Origin: Pseudomonadota bacterium
GTDB taxonomy: Bacteria > Pseudomonadota > Gammaproteobacteria > Burkholderiales > Thiobacillaceae
Reading direction: 5' to 3'
Assembly (NCBI GenBank): GCA_021836225.1
Contig: JAKBJA010000175.1
Span: forward strand, 1-18,317
DNA: 18,317 nucleotides
Both the position numbers and the translations under genes were made by a program. Numbering within the stretch: the first letter of the stretch is position 1; every line of letters starts with the position of its first letter. This document shows, in pieces, positions 10,998 to 18,292 of this stretch. The notes below the pieces were generated by a model. That model was not told where the DNA came from. It searched no databases and saw only the letters and a list, made by a program, of their open reading frames with translations.

Positions 10998-11447
10998 CTA
11001 GAACCCGAGGATGTGGAGGGCTTACCAGCTCCTGGCCGCGTACTGGCGAGTGGCTTCCGCGATGTTTTCCCAGCCTGCCCGGCGCAGGAGGCCCATCGCG
11101 AAGTTCCGCAAGGTGGCCATGACCCTGGGGCCGTTTCTTCTACGGATCTGGGACCGATCTTCGTCGAAGGTGGTGTCCCGGACATGATGGCAACGATTTT
11201 CGATTTCCCAATGCCCGCGGGTCAGAGCCAGGAGCTCTTCCGGGCCGGCTTGGGCGACAGATAGGCTGGTATGGAGAAGGGCGCTCAGCAGATGAACTGG
11301 AAAGCCATCTTCGTGCACAGCGCCCTTGAGCGTTTTCCCATCGACGACGAGGGCCTTCTTCTTTCCGGAAATCTTCCAGAACCAGGCGCCGAGAGTCGCG
11401 TCCAGAGCGTCCGCGTCCATCGACTGCAGGAGGTGCCAGATGCTTGA
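10998..11447 (-). pseudogene. Decayed ISAs1-family transposase with large internal deletion
   Basis: The minus strand reads SSIWHLLQSMDADALDATLG, then ALVVDGKTLKGAVHEDG, then LALTRGHWEIENRCHHVRDT and NGPRVMATLRNFAMGLLRRA. These are successive landmarks of ISAs1-family (H-repeat-type) transposases. The N-terminal DDE_Tnp_1-associated domain is mostly missing. The segment that normally separates VHLLSAL from the SLSVAQAGPEELL part, about 150 residues of the catalytic core, is deleted in frame, fusing the two. A TAA at 11024-11022 interrupts the C-terminus; the same frame resumes as ALHILGF and a TAG at 11000-10998. It is non-functional. It interrupts a binding-protein gene fragment on its other side (junction near 11447-11453). 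Confidence 0.8.
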
Positions 11448-11452
11448 AAAGT

Positions 11453-11623
11453 GGGACCAATATCAGGATGTGAGGGGCTGTCGAACAGTTCCAGCGCCAC
11501 GTCGCGGCATTGCAGAATGTAGGCGACGGGTCCCAGATAAGCGATGTCAGTGTGCCCCTGGCGCAAGGCCTTGCCGGTTTCGGCATAGTTTGCAATGAAT
11601 GAAGTGCTGGAGTCTGATGCGGG
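11453..11623 (-). pseudogene. Fragment of a PhnD/PtxB-like ABC transporter binding protein
   Basis: Fifty-seven open codons on the minus strand include SFIANYAETGKALRQGHTD followed by IAYLGPVAYILQCRDVALEL. The pattern alanine-leucine-arginine-x-GHxDIAxLGPxxY is typical of phosphonate/phosphite-type substrate-binding proteins (PhnD, PtxB). A stop lies just upstream, no signal peptide precedes the fragment, and the downstream part is cut off at the ISAs1 remnant, so most of the usual 280-300 residues is missing. It is a gene relic whose transporter partners are not in the window. Confidence 0.6.
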
Positions 11624-11670
11624 TCAGCAATGCAGGCTGCCCTCCGCTGGGAGAACGACCTGCGTTTGCA

Positions 11671-12348
11671 TCAAATCACTAGGCAGGTCAGGCCGGCCAG
11701 CATGGCGCCACTTGCGACGGCAGCAGAAATGCTCCGGCGGCTGAGTTGACGGGTCGGGCTGTTTTCACCCTGCGCCAGGATCAGCAAGGATTTGAGCAAC
11801 ACCACGAACAGCATGCCGCTGGCAAAGGCCAGAACCGGTTTTCGCAAGCTTTCCGGCATCACCAGTTGGGTCCCGAGCGGTATCAGCAGGGACAACATCA
11901 CGCTGAGTGCCCAGCGTTGCGCATTGCCCAGTGCGTTGCTGAGGGAAAACACCACCATGCCTTCAGGCAATTTGTGGGCAACGGCACCCGCCAGAATCAG
12001 GGGTGAAGCCATGGAGCCGGCAGCAGCCAGAACCATACCTTCACACAGGTTATGCAGGCCCAGACCGAGTATTGCACCGGAGCGGCCCAGACTGGAGCCA
12101 CGTTCGCCTGCAGCGTACATCAATACGGCAGCGCTGATGACGCCAGCAGCCACCAGCATCCAGCCGCTGGCGTAATGCGTGGTGGCGTCAGGCAGCATGT
12201 CCAGCAGGACGATGGACAGCGCAAAACCCAAGCCAAAGCAGGCCAAGATCAGACGTTGCAGCGGATTCGCGCTGCGCGCAAACAGGGCTGCGCCAAGTAT
12301 TTCGGCGGCAGCCATGACGACGGGAAATAACAGGGTGGTATTGCTCAT
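11671..12348 (-). CDS. ZIP-family metal transporter (225 aa)
   Basis: Integral membrane protein with about eight hydrophobic segments and the two ZIP signature metal-site helices: GLGLHNLCEGMVLAAAGSM (TM4-like, HNxxEG) and AGAVAHKLPEGMVVFSLSNA (TM5-like, HKxPEG). ZIP proteins import divalent metals such as Zn, Fe or Mn into the cytoplasm; the substrate here cannot be told. The start at 12348 (MSNTTLLFP) is preferred over an upstream in-frame ATG at 12513 because AAGGAGC lies 6-7 nt before it and the leading 55 residues of the longer form are hydrophilic and run through the hairpin leader. It stands alone between a gene relic and a long non-coding stretch. An iron or metal supply role for nitrogenase is possible but not shown. 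Confidence 0.82.
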   Translation of the reverse strand: MSNTTLLFPVVMAAAEILGAALFARSANPLQRLILACFGLGFALSIVLLDMLPDATTHYASGWMLVAAGVISAAVLMYAAGERGSSLGRSGAILGLGLHNLCEGMVLAAAGSMASPLILAGAVAHKLPEGMVVFSLSNALGNAQRWALSVMLSLLIPLGTQLVMPESLRKPVLAFASGMLFVVLLKSLLILAQGENSPTRQLSRRSISAAVASGAMLAGLTCLVI

Positions 12349-12367
12349 GGGTAAGCTCCTTGTGTGG

Positions 12368-12388
12368 CCAGGTATGTCGGATACCTGG
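12368..12388 (-). promoter_or_regulatory. Perfect inverted repeat just upstream of the ZIP gene ribosome-binding site
   Basis: CCAGGTAT, 5-nt spacer, ATACCTGG forms a perfect 8-bp stem ending only a few bases before the AAGGAGC of the ZIP gene. It could be a leader hairpin controlling translation or a dimeric repressor operator. Confidence 0.5.
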
Positions 12389-12399
12389 GTAAGATTTGA

Positions 12400-12422
12400 G
12401 GTTTGATGACTGCCATCAAACC
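12400..12422 (-). promoter_or_regulatory. Second perfect inverted repeat in the ZIP gene leader
   Basis: GGTTTGATG, 5-nt spacer, CATCAAACC forms a perfect 9-bp stem, 52 nt upstream of the ZIP start. The size and 5-nt spacer equal those of the neighbouring repeat but the sequence differs, so the two are not copies. Operator or RNA element cannot be told apart. Confidence 0.5.
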
Positions 12423-12479
12423 ATTTGATTGACATGTCGATATCTGCATTAAGTATGCCAATGCTCAAGGCGTGGCTCG

Positions 12480-12518
12480 GCTGTATGGCGGATTCGGCTA
12501 TGCCCAACGCCATACAGC
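12480..12518. repeat. 11-bp perfect inverted repeat with 17-nt loop
   Basis: GCTGTATGGCG at 12480-12490 and CGCCATACAGC at 12508-12518 are exact reverse complements. This is a strong hairpin about 130 nt upstream of the ZIP gene. No T-run follows on either strand, so an intrinsic terminator is unlikely. It may be part of a structured ZIP leader or an insertion-sequence footprint. Confidence 0.5.
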
Positions 12519-13235
12519 GATTGATTCACAGGGGTTTGCATCCGTCTTGTTGATTGGGTGCCGGGATGGCGTGGTATGGAAACAGCGGTGAACTGCAAGG
12601 GAGCTTGTACAAAGGGATTTAACATATCGGAACATTTGCCGTTTGGGCTGGACATTATGGAACTGTGGCCATTGATTAGGTGCTCATATTGGGTACATTT
12701 TTGTATCAACAAGGGTTTTTGTTCCACGATGTCACGAAAACACGCTAGCATGTGGCTTGCGGTAATCAGGGGAGTCGGCAAACTCACCAGAAGCGTGATG
12801 TTCCCTGATTTGGTGTGTACGCAATTCAGGCTCTCGAGAGGGGATTCGGCGGGGATAATGCTCTAATTTACTGATTGATTAGACTATTTATAATGTAGAG
12901 GAGCGATAAATTCTCCGGCTGACATGAAAACAGCAGCATTCGTACCCGGCATTGTTCATGGCACAGTAATTGCGTTGACTTGCATATAGGTATTCACGCG
13001 AGGACAACATGGCATCAGCACAAGCTGGGTACAACAAAGCCATTATCTCGTTGACTGAACTTTAGACATACGGACTGGAGATGAACAATCGACCCAGAAA
13101 ATCCTTGGGTTTTCGCACACAGGCAGAAATAATAGAACGTAATATCATATTGTTAAATGGAAATGTTGCGCTTCAGAATTGAAACAACCAAGGTTCATAT
13201 GCATGTATAAAATATCTATTCCAGAGGGTCAGCAG
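12519..13235. other. About 0.7 kb without a convincing gene
   Basis: This stretch is AT-richer than its neighbours. Short open frames occur (one on the plus strand at 12558-12866, 102 codons), but their text is not protein-like and none has a good ribosome-binding site. It presumably contains the promoter of the APC permease; a sigma-70 promoter could not be assigned with confidence. No insertion-sequence remnant was recognised. Confidence 0.45.
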
Positions 13236-14669
13236 ATGTCGCAAAACCTTTCCGCTACGACCGAGCAGCAATTGGCCCCGAATGTGGTCAGCTTTTGGGG
13301 CCTCGTCAGCCAAAGTATCGCCGGCATGTCGCCGACCTGCGACGTGGTTGCCTTCATGACGGCGGGCGCCGCCTTTGCCCTCATGGCCATGCCTTTGTCC
13401 TATCTGGCCGCCTTCCTCTTGATGTTTATTGAGGTGAACACAATCTATCACCTCACCAAGCATCGCGCATCCGCGGGTGGCTATTACAGCCTCGTGGCCA
13501 GTGGCTTGGGAGGTGCGGCCGCCATAACGACGGCCTTCATGGTCGTCTTCTATCAGAGTCTGAGCATTGCAGCCGTTCCTGTCTATGTGGGTGGCGTTTT
13601 TCTGCCCGGTTTGCTGGCCGAATTCGGCTGGCGGGCTCCGGCCTATTTCTGGATGATCACCATACTCTTTTTCATTGGTATACCCTGGCTTTTTGGCATC
13701 CTCGGCATCCGGCCCAGTATCCGGGCCGTTGCGCTGACCAGTCTTTTGGAGATCGCCTTTTTGATTGGCAGTTCGATTTGGATTATCCGCCAGGCCCTCC
13801 CTACCCATCCGCTCTTGCCTTTTTCCTGGCAGAGAGTGGGCTTCAAAGGGGTGGCCATAGGCATGGTCTTCGCCATCACCAGCTTCATTGGCATCGGATC
13901 CCACGCATCACTGGGGGAGGAAGCGCGCGGTGTGCGTACCCAGAATGGACGGGTTATCGGCAAGGCCGCACTGGTGTCTTTGACGCTTGTGGGCTCGACC
14001 TTAACCATCTCAGCCTATGCACTCACGGTGGGTTGGGGCATGAATGACATGGCCAGCTTTGCCAAGAACGGCGCGCCAGGTATGGTCGTCTTCCACAAGT
14101 ACCTAGGGGTATGGGGTGCGGCAGCCTTGGCCATCCTGAGCGTTAACAGCGCCATGGCCGGCGGGCTCGCCCTCCTCAACAGTTCGGCGCGAGTGCTCTT
14201 TGCCATTGGACGCGATCGCCTGATTCACCAGCAATTCGCGCATGTGAATGGGCAGCGGGCGCCGGCCGGGGCCGTGGCATTTATCGGAGCCGCGGCGGCC
14301 GTCCTCGCGCTCCTCTGCGGCATGATCTGGGGGCCCGCCAAGGCCTTTATCGTGATGACTACGGCCGTGCTCTTCGGGCTGGTTACGGCCCATACCTTGA
14401 TGAATTTCGCCCTCATGCGCCTGCCAAGAGCGGCGGAGGAAAGGCGCATCTCTCGTCTCATCTTTCATTTTTTCCTGCCGGTTACTGCTACACTCCTCTT
14501 CTGGTGTGTCCTCTATGAATCGATTTTCCCCATCACTTCTCCTTTGGAGTGGTCGCCGATTCTTTGGATGGTCATCCTCATTCCCGCCGCCGCTTACGCG
14601 CTCCGCAAAAGCCGAGGGCTGGATCCAAACAGAGGAAGTCGATTGGGCACCATTGCGGGGAGGGAGTGA
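13236..14669 (+). CDS. APC-family amino-acid/polyamine permease (477 aa)
   Basis: Polytopic membrane protein with about twelve hydrophobic segments and the amino acid-polyamine-organocation superfamily layout. TM1 is broken as expected (VVSFWGLVSQSIAGMSPTCD), followed by FMTAGAAFALMAMPLSYLAA. The loop-rich YYSLVASGLGG and the TM6 region AITSFIGIGSHASLGEEARG, with the family's conserved Gly and Glu, are also recognisable. Later come NSSARVLFAIGRDRLIHQQF and the last helices, ending in a hydrophilic tail. Substrate is not predictable. The start at 13236 (MSQNLSATTEQQ) is chosen because GAGGG lies 7 nt upstream; TTG 13179 and ATG 13203 are in-frame alternatives with weaker signals. It stands between the metal transporter and the vnfA operon, pointing the same way as vnfA but outside its promoter. 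Confidence 0.85.
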   Translation: MSQNLSATTEQQLAPNVVSFWGLVSQSIAGMSPTCDVVAFMTAGAAFALMAMPLSYLAAFLLMFIEVNTIYHLTKHRASAGGYYSLVASGLGGAAAITTAFMVVFYQSLSIAAVPVYVGGVFLPGLLAEFGWRAPAYFWMITILFFIGIPWLFGILGIRPSIRAVALTSLLEIAFLIGSSIWIIRQALPTHPLLPFSWQRVGFKGVAIGMVFAITSFIGIGSHASLGEEARGVRTQNGRVIGKAALVSLTLVGSTLTISAYALTVGWGMNDMASFAKNGAPGMVVFHKYLGVWGAAALAILSVNSAMAGGLALLNSSARVLFAIGRDRLIHQQFAHVNGQRAPAGAVAFIGAAAAVLALLCGMIWGPAKAFIVMTTAVLFGLVTAHTLMNFALMRLPRAAEERRISRLIFHFFLPVTATLLFWCVLYESIFPITSPLEWSPILWMVILIPAAAYALRKSRGLDPNRGSRLGTIAGRE

Positions 14670-14879
14670 TCTTCGGAAGAGAACACGTGCGTGTGATCTT
14701 GCCGAGCTGAAGAGTATGAAACACAGCACAGCCCTTCTCCTCACCGCTTTTCTGAGCTGTGCGGCAGCACCTATTGTTATTTCCCGCAATAAAACGGTAC
14801 CTTGTCCAAAGCTGTTTGAGGTCGAAACGACGGGGTTGTCCCACGGTCTTTCGACAAGAGACGGAATGTTCTCCAGGAG

Positions 14880-14895
14880 CGGCACGTTATTTGCT
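14880..14895 (+). promoter_or_regulatory. Sigma-54 (-24/-12) promoter for the nfu-vnfA operon
   Basis: CGGCACGTTATTTGCT matches TGGCAC-N5-TTGCW with a single change (C for the first T) and exact spacing of the -24 GG and -12 GC. The expected transcription start is near 14905, about 33 nt before the Nfu-type gene. A GTAC half-site at 14797-14800 lies about 80 nt upstream. A sigma-54 promoter ahead of a regulator gene implies control by another enhancer-binding protein (NifA-type) or by VnfA itself. Confidence 0.8.
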
Positions 14896-14897
14896 TT

Positions 14898-14918
14898 GGT
14901 TATATACACCGTTATATA
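14898..14918 (+). promoter_or_regulatory. Tandem (C/G)GTTATATA repeat overlapping the vnfA-operon start: molybdate-box-like
   Basis: GGTTATATA, CAC, CGTTATATA: two nearly identical 9-mers with a 12-nt period, straddling the expected transcription start. CGTTATAT is the half-site of ModE/Mop molybdate boxes (CGTTATAT ... ATATAACG). Here the halves are in direct, not inverted, order. Mo repression of alternative-nitrogenase activator genes (anfA in Rhodobacter capsulatus) is established; binding here is inference. Confidence 0.45.
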
Positions 14919-14938
14919 TTGAACCCTGGGATTAAATT

Positions 14939-15205
14939 ATGAGCGACGTCGAAGAAGATTTGGCAAGTGATGCTGAAACCCGGCGCATACAACGAATTGC
15001 AGCAGTGATTGAGAGCGTGCGGCCGCGCCTGAAGAAGGACGGCGGGGATGTCGAGCTCGTCGGCGTCAGCGGGTTATTCGTCAAGGTGCACTTGTCCGGT
15101 GCGTGCGTGAACTGCGCCATGGCCGGACAAACCCTGGGCGGGATCAGGCGGGAATTGATGGCGGCCTTGAATGAGCCGGTACGCATCGTTCCCGTTCCGA
15201 AATAA
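14939..15205 (+). CDS. Nfu-type (NifU C-terminal domain) iron-sulfur carrier (88 aa)
   Basis: A single Nfu domain: RIQRIAAVIESVRPRLKKDG, GDVELVGVSGLFVKVHLSGA, and CVNCAMAGQTLGGIRRELMA with the CxxC that holds a transient 4Fe-4S cluster between two monomers. It would deliver Fe-S clusters to nitrogenase proteins or to the Fe-S regulator VnfA. The N-terminal NifU scaffold and ferredoxin-like domains are absent, so it cannot replace full NifU. It is the first gene after a sigma-54 promoter; vnfA follows 115 nt downstream on the same strand. The ribosome-binding site before ATG 14939 is weak (GGGA), and the ATG fits the family N-terminus. Confidence 0.88.
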   Translation: MSDVEEDLASDAETRRIQRIAAVIESVRPRLKKDGGDVELVGVSGLFVKVHLSGACVNCAMAGQTLGGIRRELMAALNEPVRIVPVPK

Positions 15206-15320
15206 ATTGGAATTGAGGCGGAAATGAAACCCAACCTTTGGACGCCGGTAGACATGGCGCGCGCGTGAAACCGTGAAGGAAAACGACGCGGAGATATGCG
15301 CGGAGCGGACCATCCAGGCC

Positions 15321-16874
15321 ATGCCGCATTTGTGCGAGTGCAATCTCGGCGAATGCCGCACGGACCTGTTGCCGCTGCTCTACGAAATGTGCCACGTCAT
15401 CACCGATGCGGGCAGTCTCAAGATGACGCTCACCATCCTGCTGCAATTGATGAAGAAGCACATGAACGTGGTGCGCGGCATCGTGAGCCTCTACGATACC
15501 GATTCCGGCAAGATCTTCATCCACGAGAGCATCGGCCTCACGGGCGAAGAGCAGGCACGGGGGATATATTATCTGGGCGAAGGCATCGTCGGACGGGTCG
15601 TGGAATCGGGACAGGCGATCGTCGTCCCGCGCATCGGCAACGAGCCGAATTTCCTCAACCGCACCCAGAGCCGCAACGAGACCGCCGATACGCGCTTGTC
15701 GTTCCTGTGCGTGCCCATCCTGCGCGGCAAGAAGATCATGGGCACAATCAGCGCGGAGCGCTTGTACGACAACAAGGGGCTCCTGAAGCTGGATGTCGAG
15801 GTGCTATCCATCTTGGCCGCCATTACGGCGCAGGCCGTCGAGTTGTACCTCCTGGACAATTTGAAGAAGGCGGAGCTTAAAGACGAGAACAAGCGGCTGA
15901 TGAGCGAACTCAAGAAGAAATTCAAACCGTCGAACATCATCGGCAACTCCAAGCCCATGCTGGAGGTCTACGGCCTGATCGAGAAGATCACGAAGTCGAA
16001 GGCGACCGTTCTGATTCTGGGGGAAAGCGGCGTCGGTAAGGAACTCGTTGCAAGCGCGATCCATTACAACAGCCCGAACTCGAGGGGCCCGTTTGTAAAA
16101 TTCAACTGCGCGGCCCTGCCCGAGAGCGTGATCGAGAGCGAACTGTTCGGCCATGAAAAGGGCGCCTATACCGGGGCCGGCGCGCAACGCAAGGGGCGCT
16201 TCGAGGAAGCGGACGGCGGTACCGTGTTTCTTGACGAGGTCGGCGAACTATCCTTGCCGATGCAGACTAAACTGCTGCGCGTCTTGCAGGAGAAGACCTT
16301 CGAGCGGGTCGGCGGCAACACGCCCATTCACGTGAACATCCGCATATTGGCCGCCACCAACCGCAACCTTGCGGAAATGATGGAAAACGGAACGTTCCGC
16401 GAGGATCTCTTTTATCGCCTCAACGTGTTCCCGATCATGATTCCGCCCTTGCGCGACCGCGGCCACGACGTCGTCGCGCTGGCCGATTATTTCGTCTCCA
16501 AGTTCTCCAAGGAAATGGGCGTGGACGTGAAGCGCATCTCCACCCCCGCGATCAACATGCTGATCAGCTACCATTGGCCGGGCAACGTGCGCGAGTTGGA
16601 GAACATCATCGAGCGCGCAGTCATCCTTGCTGAGGACGGCGTCATTCACGGTTATAATTTGCCGCCGTCGCTGCAAACGCCAGTCATCTCCGAAAGCTCA
16701 CCGACGGGCACGCTGGAGGCACGACTTAATGTGGTCGAATACGAAATGATCGTCGAGACGCTCAAAGCATCGCGCGGCAATACGACGAAAGCGGCTGCAC
16801 AGCTCGGTCTTACCCGGCGCATCCTCGGGTTGCGGCTCGCAAAATACAAGCTTGACCACAAATCGTTTCGCTGA
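15321..16874 (+). CDS. vnfA: Sigma-54-dependent activator of the vanadium nitrogenase genes, VnfA (517 aa)
   Basis: Enhancer-binding protein that turns on vnf operons with sigma-54 polymerase. Domains in order: an N-terminal Cys motif CECNLGEC (C-x-C-x4-C, residues 5-12), where Azotobacter VnfA holds an Fe-S cluster needed for activity; a GAF domain (about 20-170); a linker helix; and an AAA+ domain with Walker A GESGVGKE (234-241), the sigma-54-contacting loop GAYTGA (281-286) and Walker B GGTVFLDE (299-306). A Fis-type helix-turn-helix closes the protein ([20 protein letters not shown]). The start at ATG 15321 is chosen because it places the Cys motif as in Azotobacter; an upstream in-frame GTG at 15273 would add 16 residues and has no clear ribosome-binding site. 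AnfA is the main alternative. Confidence 0.93.
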   Translation: MPHLCECNLGECRTDLLPLLYEMCHVITDAGSLKMTLTILLQLMKKHMNVVRGIVSLYDTDSGKIFIHESIGLTGEEQARGIYYLGEGIVGRVVESGQAIVVPRIGNEPNFLNRTQSRNETADTRLSFLCVPILRGKKIMGTISAERLYDNKGLLKLDVEVLSILAAITAQAVELYLLDNLKKAELKDENKRLMSELKKKFKPSNIIGNSKPMLEVYGLIEKITKSKATVLILGESGVGKELVASAIHYNSPNSRGPFVKFNCAALPESVIESELFGHEKGAYTGAGAQRKGRFEEADGGTVFLDEVGELSLPMQTKLLRVLQEKTFERVGGNTPIHVNIRILAATNRNLAEMMENGTFREDLFYRLNVFPIMIPPLRDRGHDVVALADYFVSKFSKEMGVDVKRISTPAINMLISYHWPGNVRELENIIERAVILAEDGVIHGYNLPPSLQTPVISESSPTGTLEARLNVVEYEMIVETLKASRGNTTKAAAQLGLTRRILGLRLAKYKLDHKSFR

Positions 16875-16892
16875 AAATTGGAGATTGGGCAA

Positions 16893-17282
16893 ATGACGGA
16901 ACCGGACGGACAGCAAAGTGAAGAAATGAAGATGGAAGTCAGAGTGGCAGTGGCGACTTCGGGCGACGGGCTCATCGACCTGCATTTCGGACACGCGGAC
17001 GAATTCTGGGTTTTTGGCGTGAACGCCGGCGGAGTCCGGTTGGTGGAGCGGCGCATCGTCGAGCAATACTGCAAGGGCGGCGTGGGTGACGAGGACAAAC
17101 GCGACGTGATCATGCGCGCCCTGCAAGATTGTTCAGCGCTATTTGCCGCCCGCATCGGGAACGGCCCGCGCGGAAAACTCGCCGCGGTCGGCATGCTGCC
17201 GGTGGACGAGTATGCCCTCAAGGAAATCGAGCCGTCCATAGAGGCGTGGCATGCGAAGTTCATCGCGGCAACGCTTCCCTGA
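16893..17282 (+). CDS. NifX-family protein resembling the C-terminal domain of NifB (129 aa)
   Basis: The product reads VRVAVATSGDGLIDLHFGHA, DEFWVFGVNAGGVRLVERR, VEQYCKGGVGDEDKRD and LQDCSALFAARIGNGPRGKL. This order, including HFGHA, the EQYC-GG segment and ARIGxxP, is that of the NifX-like domain at the C-terminus of NifB, which binds NifB-co. It lacks the radical-SAM domain of NifB. The start at ATG 16893 is preferred over TTG 16878 because GGAG lies 9 nt upstream of it. It begins 18 nt after vnfA and ends 10 nt before the acetyltransferase, so it is part of the nfu-vnfA operon. A NifB-co carrier role, handing precursor to VnfEN, is the likeliest job (inference). Confidence 0.83.
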   Translation: MTEPDGQQSEEMKMEVRVAVATSGDGLIDLHFGHADEFWVFGVNAGGVRLVERRIVEQYCKGGVGDEDKRDVIMRALQDCSALFAARIGNGPRGKLAAVGMLPVDEYALKEIEPSIEAWHAKFIAATLP

Positions 17283-17292
17283 CGTGAGCGGC

Positions 17293-17742
17293 ATGCATAA
17301 AGTCTCGCTGGCCGAAGAGACGGACATCCCCAGGCTGTGCGAACTGCTGGGTATCCTGTTTTCCCAGGAGAAAGATTTCGAGCCGGATGCCGTGAAGCAG
17401 TCTGCGGCCCTGTTGCAGATCCTGCGGCGGCCCGAGGTCGGGTACATCCTTGTGTTGCGCGAGGGGAGTGTCATCCTCGGCATGGTCAGCCTCTTGTACA
17501 CCATCAGCACGGCTTCGGGCGGCCGTGCGGCGATGCTGGAGGACATGGTTGTGCAACCAGAACGTCGCGGGGAAGGACTGGGGACCGAATTGCTCTTGGC
17601 TGCCGTGGCGTTTGCGCGTGAAAACGGTTGCCTGCGCATCACATTGCTCAGCGACCGCGCGAACGAAGCAGCCATATGCTTCTACCAAAAATACGGATTC
17701 AGGATGTCGGCGATGCTGCCGTTGCGCATGATGCTGGAATAG
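17293..17742 (+). CDS. GNAT-family N-acetyltransferase (149 aa)
   Basis: Single GNAT domain, transferring an acetyl group from acetyl-CoA to an amine of unknown identity. The acetyl-CoA-binding motif is clear: EDMVVQPERRGEGLGTELLL (Q/R-x-x-G-x-G/A), followed by AAVAFARENGCLRITLLSD and the C-terminal AICFYQKYGFRMSAML. Length is typical. It starts 10 nt after the NifX-family gene, without a strong ribosome-binding site (an in-frame GTG at 17284 is an alternative), so it is probably translated by coupling as the last gene of the nfu-vnfA operon. GNAT genes occur in some nif clusters, but their substrate is not established. Acetylation of a regulator or small molecule is possible. Confidence 0.88.
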   Translation: MHKVSLAEETDIPRLCELLGILFSQEKDFEPDAVKQSAALLQILRRPEVGYILVLREGSVILGMVSLLYTISTASGGRAAMLEDMVVQPERRGEGLGTELLLAAVAFARENGCLRITLLSDRANEAAICFYQKYGFRMSAMLPLRMMLE

Positions 17743-17788
17743 CGGCAGGTAGCGCAATGGAACTGGCTGTCATGCGACGGCGAATGCC

Positions 17789-18283
17789 TTGAGTAACTAC
17801 CTCTCGCAAGTAGCGGTCGAGCGGCTTCGAACCGCTATTGTGCATATAGTCCGCTATAGCCTGAACTACGTCAGCTGGAAATTGTGCAAGTCAGTCGCTG
17901 CGGATTTACGGGCCATCTATTCGGCGGCCACGGTCGCGGAAGCCGAAGCTCAGTTCGCTGCATTCGCCGAGAAATGGGGCGAGCCCTATCCGCCCATCGT
18001 GCAGTCCTGGCGGCGGAACTGGGCACGCCTCATTCCCTTTTTCGACTATCCACCGGAAATCCGCAAGGTGATCTACACCACCAACGCCATCGAGTCCGGT
18101 AACATGAGCCTGCGCAAGATTACCAAGAACTGGAGCGCTTTCCCGAGCGATGACGCGTTATTGAAATTGTTTTATTTGGCCCTGCAGAACATCAGCCAGA
18201 AGTGGACCATGCCGATCCGGGATTGGAAAGCCGCCCTAAACCGCTTTATCATCCAGTTCGATGACCGGATGCCACAACGTTAA
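17789..18283 (+). pseudogene. 5'-truncated IS256-family transposase
   Basis: Homology to IS256-family (MutA-type) transposases begins near TAIVHIVRYSLNYVSWK and runs to the normal C-terminus. It includes SWRRNWARLIPFFDYPPE, IRKVIYTTNAIESGNMSL with the catalytic Glu, and WTMPIRDWKAALNRFIIQF. The N-terminal DNA-binding half and the region with the first two catalytic Asp are missing, so it cannot transpose by itself. The upstream junction near 17820 abuts sequence just past the acetyltransferase gene. The opening residues before TAIVH are probably not transposase. Confidence 0.85.
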
Positions 18284-18292
18284 ATGAAAACG

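Noticed and set aside
12558..12866. 102-codon plus-strand frame in the long intergenic stretch
   Set aside because: Amino-acid text looks random (many Cys, Trp and Met), with no ribosome-binding site and no recognisable motif.
14831..14858. TGT...ACA pair as a NifA upstream activator site
   Set aside because: The spacer between TGT and ACA is 14, not the required 10.
14103..14909. 268-codon minus-strand frame across the permease end and the vnfA promoter
   Set aside because: Antisense to the permease, composition not protein-like, and it would run through the sigma-54 promoter.
14716..14922. Plus-strand ATG frame beginning MKHSTALLLTAF that looks like a signal peptide
   Set aside because: The rest is not protein-like, it overlaps the sigma-54 promoter and Mo-box-like repeat, and no good ribosome-binding site precedes it.
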